Assembly (NCBI RefSeq): GCF_003255815.1
Contig: NC_037672.1
Span: forward strand, 105,870,702 to 105,934,701
Source: Theropithecus gelada
Taxonomy: Eukaryota; Chordata; Mammalia; Primates; Cercopithecidae
Direction: 5' to 3'
DNA: 64,000 nt
The notes beneath the pieces were generated by a model. The model had not been told where the DNA came from and ran no database searches. It was given only the letters and a program-made list of their open reading frames with translations. Positions 33,497 to 44,956 of the stretch are shown piece by piece; positions within the stretch are counted from its first letter, which is position 1, and every line of letters begins with the position of its first letter. The translations under genes and the position numbers were made by a program.

Positions 33497-33872
33497 GGTT
33501 GAATGGATTGATAGGATTTAAGCCAATCTGCATCTGAATGCTATTTCCCAAATACAGCCACAATAAGAGGTCACTGAGGACTGTCTTGATAATTGTATTT
33601 GAAGCCCTGTGCTGATGCCGGCAGAGCAAGGCGCCTTAGCGGTACCCAGGCAGTCACGGCCATGTGGCAGGCAGCCATCTTACAGGTGCTTTTTACGTAT
33701 CCGTACCCTAAGAAAGGGACTCTTGGAGGGGACAGACTCCCCGCAACCCTATCCTTTATTCCATCAGCTTGATACCCAAGTGTATGCATTGAGAAAGGAA
33801 AAGGATGATTTGTTTGAAGCCAGAATAAATGTTTTCAGAGTACAGCGTTGCCATCTATGTGGCTTATAGGTT

Positions 33873-33893
33873 AAAAAAAAAAAAAAAAAAAAA
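33873..33893. repeat. poly-A tract (21 A)
   Basis: It lies about 45 bases after an AATAAA (near 33824), inside otherwise repeat-poor DNA. Confidence 0.8.
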
Positions 33894-35269
33894 TTCGCAC
33901 CGAAACCCTGCCCACCTGAATATACAATGATATAATAAAATGTGGCAAACGATTTATTGATTTATATGGTTAAAAGAAGCTCTGTATCAACTGTGTATAA
34001 TTTCAATATCTGTGGGGCTCTTCTCTCTATCGGTAAGAGAGAAATGAAAATATCCTGTTTTAATGCAATGTCTCCAATAAATAAATCACATATTTAATTC
34101 AGTATTTGCCACATACGCCTTGCAATCATTTTATGTAGTATGTTATACTACTGTGAAACTAGTGTACTGTAGTGTGATTAGCATAAGCAACCAAATAGCT
34201 AACTAGGTAGTGTATACCCTGTTACTGATGCTTATTTTAGCCTATAAATTCTATAGAGAATTTTGCTCTATGCCAGTTTTATTAATCAACAAACACATAG
34301 GCTTCTGGCCAAAAGGGTGAGTGCTCTGAAATGACCAGTTGCAGTCATCTCTATAGTATCTGACTTGGTCTGAGAGGGCCACGATTACCTAGTGGCGAGG
34401 CAGGCGGAAGGAAGACGCACGGCGGTGGTGGGGGACTGAATCACAGCCAGGCTGTTTCTTATCTAAGAGTTCACCAAGTGGGAAAGCATTGTGGATGGAT
34501 TTAAATCAGCTTTTTTCTCCATCCCCCCTCCCTTGCACACAACAAAAGTCTAAATCCCTTTTCAGGCCAGATTGCCCCATTTCCCTGCATGGGCCAGGCA
34601 GATTGGAAACATGTTTGTCATTCAGCTTTTCTCCGGGCTAATCAGGAGACACTGGGGTGGTGGGATTTCTGCCTTTCATCTATGGAGCCTGCCTCTAAAA
34701 GCAGCCGTGCAGAGGCCTCTAGGCCTGCTCGAGAGCTGGGCTGCCTGTCATCTCTGCAGACAGATATAAAAATATTGTTAACCACGAGCCTAAGCAGAGG
34801 GTTTAACAGGGATTTGAATCTAAAATGTGATACTCCACATAGACCAACTTGATTTGGTCCAACAGAGCCGAACCCCTTATTCTGTTCTAACAAAGTGTGT
34901 CACATAATGGAGGAGATTTTGATGGGATTTACGACGTCTCTGTTTCAGGACTGCTGCTGAATAGATCTAAACTGTGAATGAACGTAGCTGCCTCCGGAGC
35001 TATCCTGACAAGAGGCCTCGGTCCATCTGACTCATGCATCAAGGTCTTATTGGAGGACAGCTTTCAAGTTCACAGGGGTGCTGTCCCGAGCATGCAGTGG
35101 CAGCTGTGCCAGGCAGGTGTGAAGCAGTGAGGTGCCTTATGGAGCCACAGCCAGTGTCAGAGGGTTGCTACACAGTGATTCCCATACCTCCTATATTGGG
35201 AACTTAAGTGACCTTTTGAACCTGACAATTCTGGACAATAATTACTTGTAAAGACAATGGACACCAATC

Positions 35270-35500
35270 ATGAGGAGGGAGTATAAAGTGGTGGCTAGAG
35301 TCTAAGAGGGCACAATTTGACTCTTGGCTTCTCCACTCACCAGAAAACCTTGGCCACATCACTCTCAACAACTTGGTTTCTTCATCTATAAAATGGGAAT
35401 AATAATTGTATTTTCTCCCTGAAATTGTTTTGAGGAATATGGGAGGCAGCGCATGTTCAGCACTAAGTCTAGACCATAAATCCTTGATATGCAATATTGC
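35270..35500 (+). repeat. MIR SINE
   Basis: 'gactcttggcttctccactcacc', 'tcaacaacttggtttcttcatctataaaatgggaataataattgta', 'gttcagcactaagt'. Confidence 0.75.
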
Positions 35501-35689
35501 TAGCTACTGCTTGCAGCTCCATCAGCAGTTAAGAATGGCTTGAGACCTTACCTGAACCACAGGCTGACTCACTCATAGCTGCGCTGTCTGAAAAAGCAAT
35601 GGCCAACATTCCAGAAGCAAAAATGAGGCAATGACATACATTCATATCCATCTGCCAAGAGACTCTTTTGGAAAGTCCTATATTTCAGG

Positions 35690-36400
35690 CATAAACAAAA
35701 TCCAGAAAATAATATAATGAACACTCATAGATGCTTCATGGAACTTTGACAAATTTTAATGTTTTGCAGGGTTTATTCAGATAGTAGGAAATAAACCACT
35801 CAGAATTTTGTTGAGTTACTCAGTGCCTCTCCTTGAGCCCGTTCTTCTTACCTTCCCCCTTCTGTCCCAAGATGATTACTGTCCTGAATGTGAGTTTGAA
35901 CAATCCTCAACATGTTTTTATGAAATTCATATATTGTATAGCTATGATAATAGCTATAAATGTTCATAAACAACACTGAGTTCTGTTTTATACAATTTGG
36001 TTTTTGTATTTAACATATAAGTCCACCACCGGCTTTTTCTCTTAATATTATGTTTTTATATTTAGTCCTATTTATACATTTTTATAAACAAAGAGACATA
36101 GATTTGTACTGCAGTTTAAATGTCCATTTCATGAATTAATTTTTCCATTATCTCATTGGTAGACATTTAGACTGTTTCTACTTTTTTCTACTTAAATAAT
36201 ACCCCAGTAAACACATACCTGCATGTGTTCTTCTGTGTATAGGTAAGGGCTTGTCTACATTTATACTGTTTGGCTCAGATCCTATTCCCTTAGAGATAAT
36301 TCGGTATAAATATATGTGAGGAGAATTGCTGGTCCTTAGGGACGTATAGCTTCACCGTTATTAGATATTACCAATTGCTTTTAACACCAGCAGAATATGA
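35690..36400 (-). repeat. ancient L1M 3' UTR
   Basis: A long antisense L1M block: 'ataatataatgaacactcatag', 'gatgattactgtcctgaatgtg', 'cattatctcattggtagacatttagactgtttc', 'gaggagaattgctggtccttaggg', 'ttaccaattgcttttaacaccagcag'. Confidence 0.75.
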
Positions 36401-36929
36401 GAATTTAAGGGAAACATTTAAAGGGAAGGAAATATATTAAATGAAGTTTACTCACCAAACTGTCTTTGGATTTCCAGGAACTGATTTAGGGGGTAATGCT
36501 GCTGCTTTCTTATCAGTAGTTATGGAGTACAGGTTACTTTTTTCCTCCCAATGTTAATTATCTCCTCTGTACCCTTTTGTAGTCTTGCATATCCTGCTGT
36601 TGATAATAGAATGTTCCTGGAGAAAACCAGACCCTCGACTTGGGTCAAAAGGTTAGGAAACAAATCGTCTCCTGTAGTCTTTAAATACCCTTCTTCCTGA
36701 AGAGCCCCACTAAAAGTGAAGCTCCTTAGAAATGAAACAACCAAACTGAAAATGGTTCATTAAAGAATTTCAGGTCTCTACATTGACTCTCCTTTTATAA
36801 CAGGGCACATACACAGAAGGGAGTGGGTAGAGAGACGTAGCTGGACAACAGCATCCTGGACACGATCTTTCAGCCCCAACCGGAACGGAGCTTGTGATTG
36901 TGCTGGAGGAAATACAGTTTATGTTTTCA
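36401..36929. other. unassigned intergenic sequence
   Basis: No recognised repeat; one short minus frame (36520-36744) without family features. Confidence 0.4.
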
Positions 36930-37440
36930 AGAAACCTGATGAGTCAAGTTAAGATTTAAAAGATGCTTGAATGTCTTTTAATAAAATACCAGTCCAGAAA
37001 TGATTTCACATAATTACACTAGTAAAAAAGCAAATAATTTTATTTTAGTCCTGTGTAAAATTAATCACAGGAATAGAAAATTAGCCACAGAAAAAGAGAG
37101 ATAAACAATTGTTTTCAATTCTTTTGGGAGGGGGCATTTCCCTGTGTATATGATAAAGAATAAATGTACGTGTCCATGCTACATGCCCACAATTCCAAAG
37201 CCAAATAAAATTATTTTTGTATTACTTGCTATTTTGAATCATAAGTGCCATTACTTCCCTTCATTATTATGTCTAATTGTAAGTTGACTGTACCAGGAAA
37301 TGAACTACAGTTAATTTAACAGTCAACTAGTGACCAAACTGGAGCTATAAAGGGCAGATTGTTGGCATTAATTAGAGGCTTCTGTTTGGCTTTTAGAATC
37401 TTATCTATTTGACCTTGTGTCTTCTATAATCTGGCTGAAG
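36930..37440. promoter_or_regulatory. repeat-free AT-rich block, candidate conserved non-coding element
   Basis: AT-rich without decay signatures of a repeat. It is dense in TAATTA, CAATTA, TTAATT and ATTAAT-type homeodomain words (for example 37012, 37061, 37108, 37272, 37312, 37368) plus CAAATAATTTTATT. Such word content is common in deeply conserved developmental enhancers. This is inference only. Confidence 0.3.
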
Positions 37441-37649
37441 GTTTTCTGGGTCAGCTGAGGGCTTCTGAGTCACAGCACTTGGAACTCTGCAGTAGCTGGT
37501 TTCACTGCAGAAATGAACTAACATCAGGATGATAATGCAAAGAATCCCTAGCTCTGCCCACAGGTTTTCTCAGCCAGATCCTGAATAAGAAGGAAACTTC
37601 TTGTTTCTTTCTTTCCCTACAACAAAACATCTGTCAGTTTAAACAGGTT

Positions 37650-37725
37650 TTTAGGAAACAGCCAGAATTTGAACACAGATTCTAGGTGCAAAGCTCCCCT
37701 GTTACCCTCTACACTGTCTCTCACA
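37650..37725 (-). repeat. MIR SINE 5'-side fragment
   Basis: 'cagccagaatttgaacacagattctagg' followed by 'ctgttaccctctacactgtctc' is antisense MIR. Confidence 0.55.
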
Positions 37726-37744
37726 CGAATAGCTGATGCTTAGC

Positions 37745-37840
37745 TATATGAAGTGCCAGACACTGTGCTAAGAGCTCATGCATTCCCTTTCTCAACCCTT
37801 ACAAGTATTTTATGATGTAGGTACTATTATTATGTAAATA
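37745..37840 (-). repeat. MIR SINE, 3' part (split)
   Basis: 'aagtgccagacactgtgctaagagctc', 'tttatgatgtaggtactattattat'. It continues at 38285. Confidence 0.75.
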
Positions 37841-38284
37841 CACCAAAATGTAATGACTTGAACAGGATAGAAGTCTACTTTTCTTGTAAGTCTAGTAAAT
37901 ATATGCCTCTGTTCCATCCAGGGACCCAGGAAACTGGGGTGGTTCCTCAGCATGTGGCTTCCATAATTGTTGCAGTTGTTACCTTCTACAGGCAGGAGAA
38001 AGCGGAAAGAGAGCGTGAGGAGTGCACCTCCAGGATCCCTGTGTCCTGACCTAATTCCCATTCCTATTCCCTTAGACATAATTCAGTCATGGCTACACCT
38101 GGCTATAAGAGAGACAAGGAAATACAGTCTGGTAGAGCAGGCATGTACTCAGCCATTATTCTACTACTGTGAGAGAAAGGATTTCAGTGCTGACACTGGT
38201 CGTTTATTTATGGACATTCAGGCTTCTTTGAAATCTTAACTAAACCCGTTAGGTCTCTGGGCAACTTTCGGTCTCCACCAGTTA
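37841..38284. repeat. degraded mid-repetitive insert inside a MIR, not named
   Basis: It separates two halves of one MIR. The phrases 'attcagtcatggctacacctgg' and 'gacaaggaaatacagtctgg' recall an old mammalian interspersed repeat that I cannot assign. Confidence 0.4.
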
Positions 38285-38425
38285 TCATCTATATTTTACT
38301 AATGAGGCAAATTCAATTTAGCAACTTGAAAAACTAGCCCAACGTCACATACTTAGTAGAGGCAATGGGATTCAAACTCAGGCAATGTGAGGCTAAAAAC
38401 TGAGCATTTAAATGCCATCTACACC
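38285..38425 (-). repeat. MIR SINE, 5' part (split)
   Basis: 'attttactaatgaggcaaattc', 'aactagcccaacgtcacatacttagtagaggcaatgggattcaaactcaggca'. Same MIR as 37745-37840. Confidence 0.75.
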
Positions 38426-39119
38426 GATGCCCTGAGTAATTAATTCTTTGGCGAGTCACTTTTCTCTAAATGGATATTTGTTGTGGGATTCTACTTAACA
38501 CTGCTGGTAGATTGCGGTAATCAGAAATTTTCCATTATAGAAACAGTGGAGATGAGTTCTGGCGTTTCACATTGTCTGAGTTCAGGAGGCTAAAAGCCTA
38601 CAGTGATTATCATGTCTTTGGAAGTGAGGTTTCTGTGGTACAGGTAAAAACCTCAGGATTTTCGTGGTTAGAAGATATTAAGTGACAAAGGAAGGTATTA
38701 CTCTAAGTCATCTCTAATTAGGTGCTTTGGTTTAACACACCCAGTCAAGGATATTTTGAGCTAAAGCTTAAAAAAACCCAAGCTGCCTCTTTATAAGTCA
38801 CCATTAATGCATAGATGAAAGGTATTTTGAACTTGGGGAACTATTGTCCATCAGCTCAACTATGTAGCTCATAATATGACATACAATTAGTGATTTTATT
38901 TACATTTCTATTAAGAGTGTTTTTTAGAGGAGGGGCAGTTTGGGTATTACAAAGAGAGAAACAGGAAAAATTTACATGAAAGGTGAATATTAACTGTATT
39001 TAAATAAATGCTATTAATTTTTAGCTCCAAAAATGAATGCTAATTTGTGTAACTCAGTAGATGTGTAACCAAAACAAATAATTACCCTCCTTAATTCGAG
39101 CAAGGGCTGCTCTTCCTAA
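38426..39119. other. unassigned intergenic sequence
   Basis: No recognised repeat or gene. Confidence 0.4.
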
Positions 39120-39325
39120 AATACCAGAGATCTGAAATCTGATTTTTCTCAGTATGAACGCTTGGGCAAGTTACCTTTAACCTCCTTCATCTGTACAATG
39201 GAGACACAAACATTTTTTACTTATAGATTTGTTGTGAGAATTAAATGGAATAGTTCATGGAACAACATTAGCATAGTACATGGTAAGCAATGAGTAAATG
39301 TTGGGGATTATGACAACTGTCGACA
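39120..39325 (+). repeat. MIR SINE
   Basis: 'acgcttgggcaagttacctttaacctcc', 'atctgtacaatggaga', 'tttgttgtgagaattaaatgg', 'catggtaagcaatgagtaaatg'. Confidence 0.8.
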
Positions 39326-39529
39326 CAGTACATTTGAATTGCTGGTGGAGGTTAGGGATGTGGATAACAAATTCTGTAAGACTGTGAAAACACAGTAATG
39401 TGGAGGGAAGGCTTACCTCATTTAACAAATTCATTCAAAGTGTTAATCCAGAACTTTGCTAATGCCGGCTGTCAGAATCTTGTGATGAACTAAAGATTTC
39501 AGTTAATGTCTTTTTTAATCTTCCCAGGC

Positions 39530-39770
39530 AAAAATAATCATCACTTTCCTTTCTGTGACTTCTATGCTATTTCTCCATTCTTCTATCCTTCTACTTAGCA
39601 CCCTGTGTCACAGGTATTTGTTTGCCTGTTTAGACTCTGCAAACTTCCCTGGTGACCAAGTGACATGTGGAGCCCTCCAAGCCAGGGACCACATTTCCTG
39701 GCTCCCTGCACAGTGCCTGGCATAAAGCAGGGTCTCCATAAATGTTTCTTTAACGAGTGTCTAAATGGCC
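39530..39770 (+). repeat. L2 LINE 3' end
   Basis: 'tttgtttgcctgtttagactctg', 'agccagggaccacatttcctggctccctgcacagtgcctggca', 'ggtctccataaatgtttctt'. Confidence 0.8.
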
Positions 39771-40554
39771 TGGTGGAAGTTGCTGGCACACTAGAAGAAG
39801 AGCCTGGAAGTACCATGTTATATTTTTCTAGTCTGCTAATAATCAAACCTTTTCATACTCAGTTTCTTCATTTGAGAAATAGTCCATCCAGTGTGCTTCC
39901 CTTGCAGAGATGCTGTGATAATTAATGAGACTCATTGGAAAGGAACGACATTCTCTATCCCTTTGAAGTTTGGTTTTACAAGAAGATCTTTATATACAAG
40001 GCTGTAAAAATTCTGTTCTCCTTCCTGCCCTTTTTTCCCTCAAGCCCAAAGGTCCAGGAGAGATTATCTGCCTATGAAACTTCCATTTCGTAAATGCCAG
40101 TCTCCCCTGTAGTATAACCTGCAGTGTACTTGGCCCGTCAATCCAAGCCCTGAGGCCTTCTCTTTTCACAGATCAATTTGTGAGCATGCAGACTGGAAAC
40201 CCCTGATAGCTTGAGAGTTGTCAGCAAATGGACTAGGGAAAGCCATGGTTTATTCACAGATGCTCTTGACCTTCTGTGTTCTTTTTGAGGTTGCCCACGT
40301 CTTCACTGAAGAAACCACTCGAGAGGGCTTGGCAGGAGCCATGCTCTGTGCTAGGCGTTGGGCCTGGATAGTGCACAGACAGGTGAGTTGTGACGTTACA
40401 ATAGAGAGCCGTAAGTCCAACGCAAAGAGGTGTGTGGGGGGTAGGTACAGGTCAGGAGGCAGCTCGGGCAGGATGAACCTGGAGTACAGTTAAGAGGATG
40501 GGGAGCCATGTCAGGCAAGGAGATGGTACCCGGGCCAGGTGTGAGGGATGAAGA
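39771..40554. other. unassigned, with possible MIR and L2 traces
   Basis: A MIR-like trace lies at 39860-39935 and an L2-like antisense trace at 40330-40385 ('catgctctgtgctaggcg'). The frame 40218-40493 is not convincing as a gene. Confidence 0.35.
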
Positions 40555-40715
40555 GGATGGATTAGTTTTGTGAACTTGCGTTTAGCCTCACTGAGCCTAC
40601 ATTTCCTCATCTGTAAAATAGGTATAATAAACAACATGGGGGTTAAAAAAATAAATAAAATGATTTTGTAAATTATAAAATGCTTTATAAGTATCCGTTA
40701 TTATTTGTATCTTCT
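40555..40715 (+). repeat. MIR SINE
   Basis: 'gtgaacttgcgtttagcctcactgagcct', 'cctcatctgtaaaataggtataata', 'aatgctttataagtatcc'. Confidence 0.75.
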
Positions 40716-41219
40716 AGTTGTTTTCCATAAGCTAAGCAGTGAAGACATGGTATTTAAGACCAGCCAAAGCTGAGCTGACATCAGTGGTACCAACATTGTG
40801 CTCTTCCCTGGGTGTGGTGTACTCCACAAGGTGAGGATCAGGGACTGTGTTGGGGAGTGGTAAGAAGACAGGGGATGGAAGCCTTTGGTACCGTCCTTTC
40901 ATGCTGGCAGCAACCACCCAAGGTAGCGTACAGTGGCATCCTAACTGGGATGCAAAAGAAAGAATGCACTAAGTTTTAGGTGACCACTAGTATCCATAAA
41001 ATAACGTAGTTTAGAGAGCAACAAGATGCTTTTCTGCATGTTTGAATGTGACCCCACCTGAGTTGAATTTCCATAAACTATTTCATCTCTAAACTCATAA
41101 ATTTAGGAACATTACTCATTCCAGTACCAAAAATTCTAGCCTCTTGACCCTCCAGCCCACTTTCAACTTTACTTTTTCCATTATCTAGTAATCACTCTCT
41201 TGTCAATAGCTTCAACTGG
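40716..41219. other. unassigned intergenic sequence
   Basis: No recognised repeat or gene. Confidence 0.4.
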
Positions 41220-41225
41220 CTTGTC

Positions 41226-41531
41226 TTTTTTTTTTTTTTTTTTTTTTTCTGAGTCTCTCTCTGTTGCCCAGGCTAGAGTGCAGTGTCATGATATTAGCTT
41301 GCTGCAACCTCCGCCTCCTAGGTTCAAGCAATTCTCCCTCCTTGGCCTCCCAAGTAGCTGGATCTACAGGTGCCCGCCACCATGCCCAACTAATTTTTTT
41401 TTTGTATTTTTAGTAGAGATTGGAGTTTCATCACGTTGGCCAGGCTGGTCTTAAACTCCTGACCTCAAGTGATCTGCCCACCTCAGCCTTCCAAAGTGCT
41501 GGATTACAGGTGTGAGCCAGTGCACCTGGCC
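41226..41531 (-). mobile_element. AluS-like SINE
   Basis: Antisense Alu with a T tract at 41226-41248. The usual GAGAC after the T tract is reduced ('ttctgagtctctc'). The short repeat ttgtctttt (41221-41229 and 41538-41546) is a likely duplication. Confidence 0.92.
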
Positions 41532-41546
41532 TGTCCGTTGTCTTTT

Positions 41547-42898
41547 CAAAGCATTTGCCTTTAAACCGCCCACCCCAGATCAGTCCAGGCTTAAACCCAG
41601 TCTTCTGAGTGTTGCTAGAGAAAATCATGCAACTGTGAGATTAGCACTGCTACAAATTCAGGATTTCAGCAGCTATCTGATGTTCTTCTATCATGGGAAA
41701 ATATTTTAAAATATTATTGGATGTATTTTTCCTTTCTGGTCATTCCTCCTGCCACCCATAGAAGCCAAGGGCACCCCTTACTTTAGGGGGAAGCCAGTAG
41801 TAGCCAGCCAAGAACAAAGGAGTCAGTGTTGAGCTTCTGACTTCCAAAACAGGCTTCTGAAATTCATTTCAGGGAAAATAGATGTGAAAGCCAAGATTTT
41901 CATTTGCAAGATCCAGGCTTTGTTGAGAGAGGAGAGGATTTGTGGGTTCTAAGGAAACAGAACAGAAAACTAGAGCATAGTTTACAGCGATAACCATAGA
42001 GTGGGGAGGATGAATGATGAGCTGTGATGTATGGCGGTTTCCTGTCAAACCAGAGGGCAACAAGGCAAAGCAAAACAAAACAAAACAAAACAAAACAGAA
42101 ACTCTTGCTGGGCTGGAGGACTGTAACTTGATGCAAGAGGCATAGGAACACCAGGACATTGAGAGGTGACTGCGGGTTGAAAACCTTACTGAAGTTGGGG
42201 TAGAAGGTGAGGAGGCAGCATGGAGATTGCCTGGAAAGATCTGGGAATCCTGGAACTGACAGAATTGTGTAATCCTTTTCAACCGGGACTCTGAAATAAG
42301 GCTGTTCCTTACAATGGTCCTGGTAACATGGAGTGACCACAGTCAAGAAAACAAAAGAAAAAATGCCACGTTTAGGTAGAGGGAAGCTCTGATATGGGCT
42401 GTGTCCCCCCTAAATCCCTCCACTTGGCATAGAAGATCTCCAGATGTCCCACGTGCCCTGCTGGGAAGATGACGTGCAGAGGGACTCTGGGATGTAGAGA
42501 ACACTCTTCGCCAATGCTCTTGTGTCCCTCATGAGGACTCCTCCTCCTCTTTCTGTTCTTCCAATGCTGATGCTTTCTCCACACCAGCACTCTTCTGGCC
42601 TTACACGTAGCTCATGTTTTACACAGATCGTCCTCAAATTTGTGTCTTTGAGTCTAAAGAACAGATGCTGCTTCATACTTTTACCTCTAGAGCTTGGTTT
42701 ATAATTGAATTTCAGAGTATATTTATCAGGTGAATTAATTAACTTTTGTGCATCCTGCACGGAATTGAAATCTTCCAGCATCTTTGCCACTTTAAGATGA
42801 TATAATGCCATATGTTTGGCCTGCAAATAAATATTTACAAGATACTTCCAAGTGGAATCTTAGTGCCTTTGTTGAGATATTGACCCCTATAGGTAGTA
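41547..42898. other. repeat-poor intergenic sequence
   Basis: Only a (CAAAA)n microsatellite (about 42067-42098) is repetitive. A 138-codon minus frame (42410-42826) has mixed, protein-like composition but no motif I recognise and no splice or promoter context. I did not call it a gene. Confidence 0.4.
42067..42098. repeat. (CAAAA)n microsatellite
   Basis: Five to six CAAAA units. Confidence 0.9.
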
Positions 42899-42912
42899 AG
42901 TTTCATATTTTA

Positions 42913-43221
42913 TTTTATTATTTTATTTGTTTGTTTTTGAGACAGAGTCTTGCTGTGTCACCCATGCTGGAGTGCAGTGGTATGATCTCAGCTCACTGCA
43001 ACCTCCACCTCCTGGGTTCAAGTGATTCTCCTGCCTCAGCCTCCCGAGTAGCTGGGACTACAGGTATGCGCTACCACGCCCAGTTAATATTTTATACTTT
43101 TAGTAGAGATGGGGTTTCACCATGTTGGCCAAGCCGATCTTGAACTCCTGACCTCAAGTGATCCACCTGTCTCAGCCTCCCAAAGTGCTGGGATTACAGG
43201 AGTAAGCCACTGCGCCTGGCC
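42913..43221 (-). mobile_element. AluS-like SINE, full length
   Basis: Antisense Alu with a degenerate TTTTA/TTTG tail. The 14-bp duplication agtttcatatttta (42899-42912) and agttccatatttta (43222-43235) differs at one base. Confidence 0.95.
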
Positions 43222-43235
43222 AGTTCCATATTTTA

Positions 43236-44550
43236 GATAATTAGTTTATTTGCCACTTGGCAGAGAAAATTTAGAAATAAACAACCTAATACTTTGGAGT
43301 AATACAATGTAATCCAAAGGTCACTTAGCCTAAAGCCTCCACCCTGTGATAGTAGGTTTCTAAGCCCTTCGTCAAAGTGTCCATAGGTTACTTGCAGAAA
43401 TCCCTAGAGGGATGCATTACTTGTGTCAGACTGTCAGGTACTGTCATCGTATGGTACCCACTCCACTCTTCTCTTGCTTTGGTTCCAAACTGTGATGTCT
43501 GCTGGCCATGAAGCCATTTAGAACAATGTCGCTTCTGCCCATGATGTGAACAGTAATGCCCATGAAAATGTCATGAAGCTGTCCATCTTTGGCATACTAA
43601 AGTAATACTAGCGTCTATGAAGAAGCTGAGAAAATAACTTTCTCCATAATTCTGGGCCACATTTTATCACGGAGCTCCTAAGCTCATGGTCTCACAGTTT
43701 TGCAAGCTTCTGGTTATCCCCTCTCACAAAAAAGAACTCCATGGAAAACGTTGGGAAATGAATACTGCACCATTCCCTTCAAACTCCTCTGGGAAAGCCC
43801 TCACCGAAACTCCTCTCTCTGTTTCCAGTTACCAAACAACAGCAGCCACAAAACTCCAATGCATATTAACAGAAGCAAAAAATAAGTTTAATGGACTGAG
43901 GGAGAGAAGGAAGAAAGGTTATTGTCTTCACTAGCAGAATGTAGGTAGCAATTCTTCCTACTCAAAATGCTGTTTCAAAATACCTTGTGTATAGTGAAAT
44001 ATAGCATCATGACTGCTGGAAAAGGAGTTTATTCTTTCCCTAGTAAACATGGGGAAATGGGAGCCAAAAGAGTGAAGAAGATAAACCAGATTAGGAAATG
44101 ACATCTTAAAAGATACTTTTGTCTTGCAGCTATATAAAGAATGCAGATCAGAATGAGTCCTGGACATTAACCCACTGAAGGTCTACCTGAAGAACTTCCC
44201 ACTCCTGCTGTACCTTGTACGCTGATTCTATCACCCCTCAGGAGTTTTGTCACTGACTTCACCATTTATTTTCCCATCATAGTGTGCTGTGTCCCTCAGA
44301 CTTAACATAGCCTGTTTGTCTTCTGAATAGAGACTTGTCTATGTTGAGCCATATATCTGCCTCCTCCTTCTGCTTGACACAGGCCTCCACCAGCTGGACT
44401 CAAACTTCAATCACCCCCGAACCAGGCCTATCCCTGAAAAACTCTCCTATTCTTGTACTTGGATCCAGTAACTCCCAGTCTTATACTAAGATCCAGAATA
44501 ATTCCTTTGGATTATAGTTTTAAACATTGATGCTCAAAAGAAAATACAAT
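43236..44550. other. unassigned intergenic sequence
   Basis: No recognised repeat. Short frames at 43686-43934 (two overlapping frames) carry no family features. Confidence 0.4.
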
Positions 44551-44850
44551 CCTGGGGTGAGCATGATGGCTCATACATGTAATCCTAGCACTTTGAGATG
44601 CTGAGGTGAGAGGATTGCTGGGGGCCAGGAGTTTGAGACCAGCCTGGGCAACATAGCAAGACTTCATCTCTACAGAAAATTCAAAAATTAGTTGGGCATA
44701 ATGGCATGTGTCCGTAGTTCTAGCTACTTAGGAGTCTGAGGCAAGAGGATCACTTGAGCTCAGGGCTTCAAAGTTACAATGAGCTATGATCAGGCCACTG
44801 CACTCCAACTTGGGTGACAGAACGAGGTCCTGTGTCTAACAAAAAATAAA
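44551..44850 (+). mobile_element. AluJ SINE
   Basis: Diverged dimeric Alu with AluJ diagnostics (gaccagcctgggcaacatagcaagac). The tail is broken by C and T. A weak duplication gaaaata lies at 44540 and 44852. Confidence 0.9.
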
Positions 44851-44859
44851 TGAAAATAG

Positions 44860-44930
44860 CATTCTGAAGATGGATGGTGGTGATGATTGCACAACACTGA
44901 GCTACACACTTTAAAATGGTTAAAATGGGG
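44860..44930 (+). repeat. old L1M 3' UTR fragment
   Basis: 'gaagatggatggtggtgatgattgcacaac' and 'ctacacactttaaaatggttaaaatgg' are the end of an old L1 3' UTR. The (TG)n follows directly. Confidence 0.65.
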
Positions 44931-44956
44931 TGTGTGTGTGTGTGTGTGTGTGTGTG
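44931..44956 (+). repeat. (TG)n microsatellite
   Basis: Thirteen TG units. Confidence 0.95.

Larger units (their letters stand above)
32771..35170. promoter_or_regulatory. repeat-poor block, candidate distal regulatory cluster
   Basis: I recognise no interspersed repeat across 2.4 kb, unusual in this window. It mixes GC-richer parts with CpGs (33600-33760, 34380-34440, 34690-34740, 34985-35110) and AT-rich parts with homeodomain-like TTAATGG, TAATTA and CAATTA-type words. It includes a perfect 10-bp inverted repeat (33120-33129 and 33141-33150), an alternating purine/pyrimidine stretch and a poly-A run. The short frames (33609-33869, 34572-34893) show no family. An enhancer role is inference from composition; I cannot measure conservation. 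Confidence 0.3.

Noticed and set aside
33609..33869. 86-codon plus frame in the repeat-poor block
   Set aside because: No recognisable motif; the open frame looks incidental.
42410..42826. 138-codon minus frame with balanced composition
   Set aside because: No domain, no promoter or splice context, and a frame of this length is expected by chance in 64 kb. A conservation test (dN/dS in primates) would settle it.
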